A stretch of DNA of 64,000 bases. It comes from Calycina herbarum (lineage: Eukaryota > Ascomycota > Leotiomycetes > Helotiales > Pezizellaceae). Of the stretch, positions 57,313-64,000 are shown piece after piece. Made by a program: the position numbers and the translations under genes. Numbering within the stretch: the stretch's first letter is position 1; the number at the start of each line of letters is the position of its first letter. Location of the stretch: positions 496,001 through 560,000 of the forward strand of contig LLEY01000009.1 of assembly GCA_001414485.1 (NCBI GenBank), read 5' to 3'. A model generated the notes under the pieces. The model did no database searches and was not told the origin of the DNA. It was given only the letters and a program-made list of their open reading frames with translations.

Positions 57313-60300
57313 TCACAGTTCATCATGCTCTTTGTCTACCTTACCTTTCTCCTTGGCAGCTGCATCATCCTCACCAGCTGCCGCCCTCTCCGCCTTACTC
57401 TTCTCAATAAAAGCGAGAATCTCCTCTTCACTAGGCAACTTTCCATCCTCTCCCACCTTGAATACGGGTTGGCCCTCAGCATTCGTCTCCAACGTCTTTT
57501 CTGGGTTCCAACCAGACGAAGTCGAACTCTTCGACTTTGCGGACTTGGTCTTCTTTGGCTTTGGTGCCTTCTTCGACTTGGTAGGTCGCTTTGACTTGTA
57601 TGGTTGTTGCATACTCTTCATGATGAGTTCAACCTGGAGGTCTTGAAGTTGTTTGGCCTTGTCGGCGAGATCCTTGGTCAACAAAACAGGGTCCTCTGTT
57701 TCTTTGAGTGACTCCTGCTTGGCGAGTGTCTCAGCCAGCCACTTGGAAATATCATCCTCTAATTTTTGAGGAGCCACGAGGTCAGAGTCCTTGTAGACAG
57801 GAGGGTCCAAAGTCTCCTCTGCGACTGGTTCCTCAACGGCGGTTGCCGGCTCATCCTCCAGTCCATCAAAATCATCCGCGGGAGCAGATGGTGTAGCTGA
57901 AGGTGTGGCTTTGGCAGCACTCAATTTTGAAGCGGTGAAAGCCTCGTGGTTTCTGGTATCATTTGTGATTTGTTCTCTGATTCCTGCAATCATGATCCGG
58001 GTCTGGTTCAAGGCTTCATTAAGAAGTTTGAGCTGCTCTGGACGAGACACTGTCTCATCCTTTCTGATTCCGATTGGGCCGACGATATCTGCCATCTCCT
58101 TCGTCTTTGCCTTGAGCTCCTCCCGAGTGGCAGTCAAACCACCTTCGTAGATCCAGTCACTGGCCGCCTTGGATTTGGACTCTAAGCTGGCTCTCTCCTC
58201 AGCAGTAGATGCAGAAATGAAATCTTCATTCTCAAGCAAATCTCTGACTTTGTAAGTGTATCCTTCGAGCTGGTTGAGGGCTTCCTCTCTAAGACGACGA
58301 TTACGATCGGAATCAGCAAAGGCCGAAATGCGACTCTTCATGCGTGTAATTTCGGCAGCTGGTAATTGTGGAAGTCCCTTGAGCTCAGTTGTGAATTTAA
58401 TGGGAACAATCTCAAGTCTTTTGACGATTTTTGGCTTCTCCTCTTTTGTATCCTTTGATTTCGAATCCTTCTTAGAATCCTTCTTGGATCCCTTCTTGGC
58501 ATCTCTAGAGGCCTTGGCGGAGGATGCAGATGTTGAGGAGCTTGAAGAGCTGCTAGTAGAAGAACCAGACACGGTTTCAACGTTTTCGTCGTCATCGGAG
58601 AGTGGTGCTTGATCCTTCTTTCCGAAACCGAGCATATTTTTAACGCTGTCGACTACGCCTGCTTTTTCCTCGTTTTCCTCGACCTCACAATCGACAACTG
58701 CTTTGATGATTTCTACCTCTCCATTGGAGACAGAAAGACGAGTGCTGAGTTTAAAGTTAATGTCTCCATCTGTGCAGCCGAACTTCTCCTTTAGTCGTGC
58801 GACAGATTCTGTCAAGTTTTGTGTTGTCAATGTCAACAAATCCTTCTCAGCAGAACCGGGAGAAACGTTTTCGGATGATGGAACATGTTGGTAAAAGTTG
58901 ATGGAGAAATCATGTTGGTTCTTGAAGCTGTATTGCTTCTCAGCGCCAAGGAAAGAAGTTTCTTGCCATAATCGCTGGTGTTGTGGTTTCTCGTAGATGT
59001 TGGTCCATTTGATACCGGCAGCATAGACAGCTGCCTCATAAGCTCGGATTTCCTTGACTCGGAATGAAGGGCTAAGAGCAGCTCCACGGAAACCAGCACC
59101 AAATACAGCCGACTCATCAGAGTTGACATTGGTACGAACCTTGTCAGCAGAGCCCATGAAACTCTCTAGTTCTTTCTGAACAAAAGGCATTCGGATGGCT
59201 CCGCCGTGAAGAATAATAGAGTCGAGGTCTTGTGCTTTTAGGTTGGCAATATCCAATGCCTTTTCCATTGCTACCTTGATACGAGAGGTGTAGGATTCTG
59301 CGAGTTTTTCGAATTGTACCCGGGTAATCTTGTATTTGAAATCAACATCCTCATAGAGACCCTCAAAGCTAGCTTGAGTATTTGCGTTGGCACTCAGGAC
59401 ATGTCTCATCTTTTCCGCTTCCTTGAGGAGCTTGGCCGATGCTCTTCCATGCGCCTTCACCTTGTCGAATGATGCTCCAGCGGCTGTCGCTTTGGGCGAA
59501 GAAACGAATTGACCTATCATATCATCGACAATGATTGCATTGAGGGCATCACCACCAAGGGTTCTGTCCCATCCAGTTCCTACAACTTGAACTTCTTGGA
59601 TAGTCTTGTTGAATTTTCCAACGTCTTTCACAGTTCGTCCTTGAAATTTTAAAATTGTCGCCTTTGTTGAGCCCGCGCCCATGTCGAAAACCATGTGATG
59701 TTCTGGGCTTCCACCCTCGTTGACGCTCTTGAATGTTCGAGAAGTAGCATAATTCAATCCGACCGCCAAACCATCACTCACAAGCTCCAAAATTCGAAGT
59801 CCAGCCAAATCTGCGGCCAAGATTACCGCTCTCTTCTCTTCGGTCGTGTAGAATGGAGGAATGGTCACAACCAAATCCTTAATGCTGCTGCCCCTTCCTG
59901 CAAGTGCCTCGGCGTTCTTTTGTATGCTCTGAAACTCCATTGCGAGTAATTCCTCCACTGTCCATGCCTCCTCGTCTGCCACAAATGCGCCGCTCTTGAA
60001 TGCCACTGTGCCCCTTGTATTTGCCTTCACCAATTTCATTGCTGGATGTCGAGATGCGTATTCAGCTACCACTGAGTTGTCTGCGCCGAGACCTAGGAGT
60101 GCCTTGAGATTTGGGTACACATCACCGGGAAATCGAACGGCCAAAGCCATAGCATCGGATCCATAGGTTCTCTCGGGGAACTCTCCGCTTTTGGGGCCGC
60201 CCTTGGAAGGTTTGAATACTACGGCGGATGCTTCCTTTCGTCGCGAGTCCTTGGTGAGGACAATTTCGAGAGGGATTCCCGGCTTGACTAGAGCTGCTTT

Positions 60301-60444
60301 GATGTATTCGGTGCCTAGGTCGACTCCTAGAACTGCAGACGCAGCCAGTGCGGTTGAGCTGAAGAAATATACGAGGCATAATAGTGAGAGGAGGGGCGAC
60401 GAGAGCATATTGTTCAATGGGTGCTGCCGCTGGTGAGGGGCCAT
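57313..60444 (-). CDS. LHS1: ER Hsp110/GRP170-type chaperone Lhs1
   Basis: Hsp70-family nucleotide exchange factor and holdase of the ER lumen, partner of BiP (Kar2). Single exon, 1043 residues. Signal sequence after the first Met (SSPLLSLLCLVYFFSSTALA). ATPase domain: SAVLGVDLGTEYIKAALV, DLVVTIPPFYTTEEKRAVI, HMVFDMGAGSTKATIL and LDSIILHGGAIRMPFVQ. A long acidic/Ser-rich loop (SGSSTSSSSSSSTSASS) in the substrate-binding part and a Lys-rich RPTKSKKAPKPKKTKSAKSK segment precede the C-terminal ER-retention signal HDEL. Length fits the family (about 900-1050). Start at 60444; an in-frame upstream extension lacks support. Confidence 0.95.
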   Translation of the reverse strand: MAPHQRQHPLNNMLSSPLLSLLCLVYFFSSTALAASAVLGVDLGTEYIKAALVKPGIPLEIVLTKDSRRKEASAVVFKPSKGGPKSGEFPERTYGSDAMALAVRFPGDVYPNLKALLGLGADNSVVAEYASRHPAMKLVKANTRGTVAFKSGAFVADEEAWTVEELLAMEFQSIQKNAEALAGRGSSIKDLVVTIPPFYTTEEKRAVILAADLAGLRILELVSDGLAVGLNYATSRTFKSVNEGGSPEHHMVFDMGAGSTKATILKFQGRTVKDVGKFNKTIQEVQVVGTGWDRTLGGDALNAIIVDDMIGQFVSSPKATAAGASFDKVKAHGRASAKLLKEAEKMRHVLSANANTQASFEGLYEDVDFKYKITRVQFEKLAESYTSRIKVAMEKALDIANLKAQDLDSIILHGGAIRMPFVQKELESFMGSADKVRTNVNSDESAVFGAGFRGAALSPSFRVKEIRAYEAAVYAAGIKWTNIYEKPQHQRLWQETSFLGAEKQYSFKNQHDFSINFYQHVPSSENVSPGSAEKDLLTLTTQNLTESVARLKEKFGCTDGDINFKLSTRLSVSNGEVEIIKAVVDCEVEENEEKAGVVDSVKNMLGFGKKDQAPLSDDDENVETVSGSSTSSSSSSSTSASSAKASRDAKKGSKKDSKKDSKSKDTKEEKPKIVKRLEIVPIKFTTELKGLPQLPAAEITRMKSRISAFADSDRNRRLREEALNQLEGYTYKVRDLLENEDFISASTAEERASLESKSKAASDWIYEGGLTATREELKAKTKEMADIVGPIGIRKDETVSRPEQLKLLNEALNQTRIMIAGIREQITNDTRNHEAFTASKLSAAKATPSATPSAPADDFDGLEDEPATAVEEPVAEETLDPPVYKDSDLVAPQKLEDDISKWLAETLAKQESLKETEDPVLLTKDLADKAKQLQDLQVELIMKSMQQPYKSKRPTKSKKAPKPKKTKSAKSKSSTSSGWNPEKTLETNAEGQPVFKVGEDGKLPSEEEILAFIEKSKAERAAAGEDDAAAKEKGKVDKEHDEL

Positions 60445-61216
60445 GTTGGGTGGTTTTGGGGTTGTGTAACGCAGATGCAGAAGCCAACTGCTGCTAAAAG
60501 AGTGAAGCAGCACACAAGGTTGGATCAAAGGACAAACACTTTTATATGACGCCTAAAGTGCAGACATTTAACAAATGTGTCCACAAGTCTATTGAGCCAG
60601 CTTGCAAATAGCAAAATAAGAGAGGAAAGATGTTTGGGGGGAGAATCCTTGTCACCACCCAAGACTATTAAAAGGACACTTTGCGATCAAGCTGTTAGAC
60701 ATGGGTAAGCTTCGTATACGTAGCCTTGTCTAGCCCTATATGTGAGGCAAGAACAAAGCTCTCCTTCCGGCTGGAGAAAATCCGAAATTGCTACAAACTC
60801 CGAACTCACTCCGATTCCGAATTCCGCAAATATATCTTCATCTAAGAGCCACAGACTTCTGTGTACTGAAATTCATGACCAAAATCATACTTCAGAGTTG
60901 CTAGAAGATTCCAATTGCTAAGCCTCACTAACAAATCTAATCTGCTAATAGGATCAGGTCTAGTTACGCCCTTTGGAGATCCCCAAACACCAGGAGTGGG
61001 ACGGAACCACATGCAGTCATAACCACCAGAACGACGAGACCACTTGGATTCAATGGTTTTCGAATTCCATTGTTGCGAGCCATTGATATGATAGCAAGAA
61101 GAATTGGCTATGGATCAAGCAGCAGGAGCAACTGAGAAGCAACAACCATCTGGACCAGCAGAATCACGATAGGTTCTTGAAACATTTACAACCCCCTTGA
61201 CGAGAAACCATCCACC
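60445..61216. other. Divergent promoter region of LHS1 and the GNAT gene
   Basis: No supported gene. An unfolded-protein-response element upstream of LHS1 would be expected; I do not see an unambiguous one. Confidence 0.5.
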
Positions 61217-62062
61217 ATGGCTGCAACTCCTTTCATTGCTTTCCAAGAGCCTTCGACTCTCGAAGGCTACAATTCCAAGTTACCCCGCTCCCAACAGCCT
61301 TGCAATATTCCCAAAATATTTCTGGATGCTATGGAAGTTCGGAAGGAGGTGTTTGTCGTGGAACAAAACATCCCGTTGGAGAATGAGTTCGATTCTGATG
61401 ATCCACGGGCATGCCACTGGGTTTGTACCTCTTAATCTTTTTCATTACCAGTACCTGCTGACGTTGTCCAACGGGTCGTTTATGCCTCAATAAACACCGT
61501 AACAGAACCTCAGAAGACGGATGACCAAGGGAATATTCTTCAGTCGCAGAAGAGTGTTACTGTGTCTCAACCAATTGGCACAATACGACTCGTACCCTTC
61601 CCTCACCCCCCACATCCAGAACCAGGCTCTTCATATGCCGCCGATGCCCTCGAAACTGCGTCGAACTCGGAACCTTTCGCCACCCCACCTTATATTGTTG
61701 ATAGATCTACAACGCATCATGATGGTAAAGAACCATATATCAAATTGGGGAGAATTGCCGTCCTGGAGGAGTTCAGGGGAACTGGAATTGCTAAGATTTT
61801 GGCGAACGCTGCAATGACTTGGGCAAGGGAAAATCCAACATTCTTCAATCCATCGATCGAAACTTGGCGTATGAGTAAGCTAGGCGCGAGCAACACAATT
61901 GAGATACCCCGGTGGAAAGGCTTGATTTGTGTGCATGCCCAAGAGCAGGTCGCAAAGGCGTGGGCGAAATGGGGATTTGAACTAGATGAAGGTATGGGAA
62001 CGTGGGTTGAAGAGGGCATTAATCATGTTGGAATGTTTCAAAGGCTCGAAATCAAGGAGTAG
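61217..62062 (+). CDS. GNAT family N-acetyltransferase; 3' splice site not canonical
   Basis: Acetyl-CoA-dependent N-acetyltransferase of the GNAT fold. Exon 1 61217-61420 encodes MAATPFIAFQEPS and AMEVRKEVFVVEQNIPLENEFD, with the conserved R-x-x-VFV-E-Q-x-I-P segment. Exon 2 encodes VVYASINTV, IGTIRLVPFP, then KLGRIAVLEEFRGTGIAKIL (acetyl-CoA pyrophosphate loop R-G-T-G-I-A) and VAKAWAKWGFELDEG, to 62062. To join them in frame the intron must run 61421-61474, with donor GTTTGT, a CTGAC branch site, and an end in ACGG instead of AG. The only upstream AG would leave an intron of 29 bp and break the frame. The full product would be about 263 residues. Substrate unknown. Confidence 0.75.
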
Positions 62063-63077
62063 AGATTGTGAGTTTGGTCTTGCCTCTTGGATCAAGCAAT
62101 CCAGAATCGATACGCTACATCATTGTGGGTAGTCGAGTAATTACAATCACCAGCAATGTTCTTTATTACTATAAATACAATATGAACAATCAATACAGCC
62201 GAAGGAGGAAGATGATTCGGACTTTCTACGGATTCTGCAACGAAATAATTACTGTATTAGTTTGCAAATCTTCTTCGTTTTTGTTCTAGAGGCCGCTAGA
62301 TCTTACTTCTTGCCCTCTTCCTTGGCGAGTTACACTGGACCTGCGTGATGTTGCTTACTCCGCGGATCCTCAACTCCGCTCTTTCTTTTCGAGTTTCTTG
62401 TCACTTCCATGTCTATTTTCCGACTCGTATTTAATGATCTTCAGATAAGAAACATGTGGTTTTAAATTGCCTATTTCTTAAAGTCGTAAATGATCTCCAT
62501 ATCAATTGATTTATTCACGTGGCAGTAGATCTTCTCAAGGTGTCGCTTCCCTCCTGCGCCCGCAGATCGTTTTTATGTCCCCAGCCATCTCTTTACATAA
62601 TTTAGCAGGCAGCGCCCCCCAATTTTTAGCGCTTCAGTTAGCATACCAACATTTAGGCTACTCCTCTCGAATGGTTTGTCGTAATTGGGTAGGGCCGAAG
62701 AGATGGGGTCTTTATAAGTTGGGGATCTTCCCCGCTTCGAGGAGGCTTAGAGGAGAAGGATTGATAGACTCGTTTATATGACGTTTATGACGAGAAGCTG
62801 ACCTGTCGTTCGAAAATCACAAGGTTCTGGACGAGAGATGAAGTGAGTGGAATTGAGAAAGATATATAAAGAAAGTGCTGTCCGGAAGTGAGGACAAAAT
62901 TTCGAGCTACTTCTTTTTTACAGTCTCAATCTCGCTTTCATCACAATCGAGTATAAAAGTCAACATCCCAACGGTACCTTTCCAACCGACTGGTACTTCA
63001 CAACAACACTCTGCTTTCTCAACTTCACAGGCAACCTCAAAAACAAACTCACCAACACGAACTCACAACAAAACAAA
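62063..63077. other. Intergenic stretch
   Basis: An open frame at 62506-62781 shows no coding features. The last few hundred bases hold a probable promoter and leader for the secreted-protein gene. Nothing else is recognised. Confidence 0.5.
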
Positions 63078-63602
63078 ATGCTCCGCCAAACCCGCAGCCT
63101 CATACTCACCCTCCTCGCCTTCCTTACCCTCACATCAGCTCAAGTTCCCAGCACACCGGATATCTTCCACCTCACAACCTGCAGCTCCACAATCCCAACC
63201 TCAAAAATCATCTACTTCGTCTCAAAGGACTCACCTCACCCAGAAACCACACCCATGGAAACCGTCACCCTTCCAGAGTTCACGACTTTCAATGGTACGA
63301 CGCAGAATGTTGTGGTTCAGGGTTTCAGATTTGGAGTCACTATTGATGGAGATCCTTTGAGTAGGGAGATTGGGGAGGGAGTTGGTCGTGGACGGGTAAG
63401 TTCTCTTTGAAATGAGATGCTGAAAAGTTTTACTAACAAGTGTTTGCTGTAGTATGCTGATATCCCTACGTGTCAAGATACTGGGTATAGCATCTACAAC
63501 TGCTTCAGGGCAGGAGAAGAAGTGGTTCTGGATGAGGGGGCTGTTGGGGGTGTTTGTAAATCATTGTTTTCGTGTACGAGAGCTAATGCTGCTGTTTGTT
63601 GA
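63078..63602 (+). CDS. Small secreted cysteine-containing protein
   Basis: Exons 63078-63395 and 63453-63602 (57-bp intron, GTAAGT donor, TACTAAC branch site, CTGTAG acceptor) give 155 residues. A signal peptide is obvious (MLRQTRSLILTLLAFLTLTSA, cleavage expected after SA). The mature chain of about 134 residues has six cysteines (TTCSS, PTCQD, YNCFR, GVCKS, FSCTR, AVC), the last being the C-terminal residue, so three disulfides are possible. No known domain. Composition and size fit the class of candidate effectors or cell-wall-associated proteins of fungi; that role is inference. Confidence 0.75.
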
Positions 63603-64000
63603 TTTGGGGAAAGGTCTGTGATTCGTTGGTTTGGCGTTTTTGCTGCGTTGGGAGCGATGTGGATGTGCACTGAGAACCGCGGGATATTACTAATTTAAGA
63701 ATCACATTTATGAAAACCTCAACATCGTGTCTGATACATGTAGGCGTTTTATTTCTATTTGGACTGAGGCCGAGTGAGAAGATCTGGCGGGGAAGTGGTG
63801 GTTTACTCTGGGATTCTACATGGCTTTGTATCCCAAACACTCAACTCATTCATTTTATTCTCCGACCTCGCTTCAAAACTACACAGAACACTTGTCCACA
63901 ATACTATGAAGTTGTGTACACAGCCCCAATTCTGGGTAAGTTTCTTACTACAAAGAGAGATGAGTTTGATAGTTGTATATCTAGGATATCTATATTGAAT
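63603..64000. other. Right end of window
   Basis: No complete gene. An ATG at 63906 followed after ten codons by GTAAGT could open a gene that leaves the window, but this is too short to claim. Confidence 0.4.

Noticed and set aside
63906..63935. Possible first exon (ATG, ten codons, then GTAAGT) of a gene leaving the right edge
   Set aside because: Too short to tell from chance; needs sequence beyond the window.

Overview
The window is nuclear DNA of a filamentous ascomycete (Pezizomycotina), most likely a leotiomycete (Helotiales). This rests on compact genes with short introns (mostly 48-75 bp) carrying GTRAGT donors and CTAAC/CTGAC branch sites, on Pezizomycotina-type families (2EXR/F-box-like proteins, DUF4211, a zincophore/ZIP pair of the Aspergillus aspf2/zrfC type, an Ams2/Spt21-GATA regulator), and on AT-rich repeat remnants. 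All exon models were built by hand from frame continuity and splice signals. The genus call is inference.

Layout: 1-1769 holds the 5' part of POL12 (minus strand, running off the left edge). A 442-bp Tourist-like MITE and a 2EXR protein gene follow. 5354-7326 is a tandem array of three related small genes, one broken, encoding or derived from PPxY-motif proteins, with a fourth member at 38.2 kb that shares the same promoter block. A second MITE-like element lies inside the array. 8129-12353 encodes a large ADF-H plus disordered plus PH-like protein. 14385-19496 holds TOM22, a bestrophin-like channel and a DUF4211 protein, all on the plus strand. 19.5-22.3 kb is AT-rich and repeat-laden with a degenerate CGGAAATAT array. 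A secreted alpha-carbonic anhydrase sits at 23.9-24.8 kb, followed by about 4.7 kb without a recognisable gene. 29572-31029 is a coiled-coil protein of unknown function.

32.6-37.7 kb holds a second 2EXR protein, a dihydroxyacetone kinase and the exosome subunit CSL4. 39456-44105 is a divergent zinc-acquisition locus: a secreted zincophore (Asp f 2/Pra1 family) and a ZIP transporter with an extracellular Cys/His-rich N-terminus. The two share a CHxH...HC-type motif, and the intergenic region between them carries four CAAGGT cores. The transporter has an apparent 1-nt frameshift. 45.5-53.9 kb is housekeeping: SmD2, 3-hydroxyisobutyryl-CoA hydrolase, an Spt21/Ams2-like GATA factor and RPA3. Then come a truncated gene, a small foldback element, a proline/glutamine-rich repeat protein, the ER Hsp110/170 chaperone LHS1, a GNAT acetyltransferase with a defective-looking splice acceptor, and a small secreted cysteine-rich protein.

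Most interesting points: the PPxY/transmembrane gene family with its conserved promoter block, the zincophore-ZIP locus with matching metal-binding motifs and the frameshift, and several small non-autonomous inverted-repeat elements. None of the family-level novelty claims could be tested by database search here.
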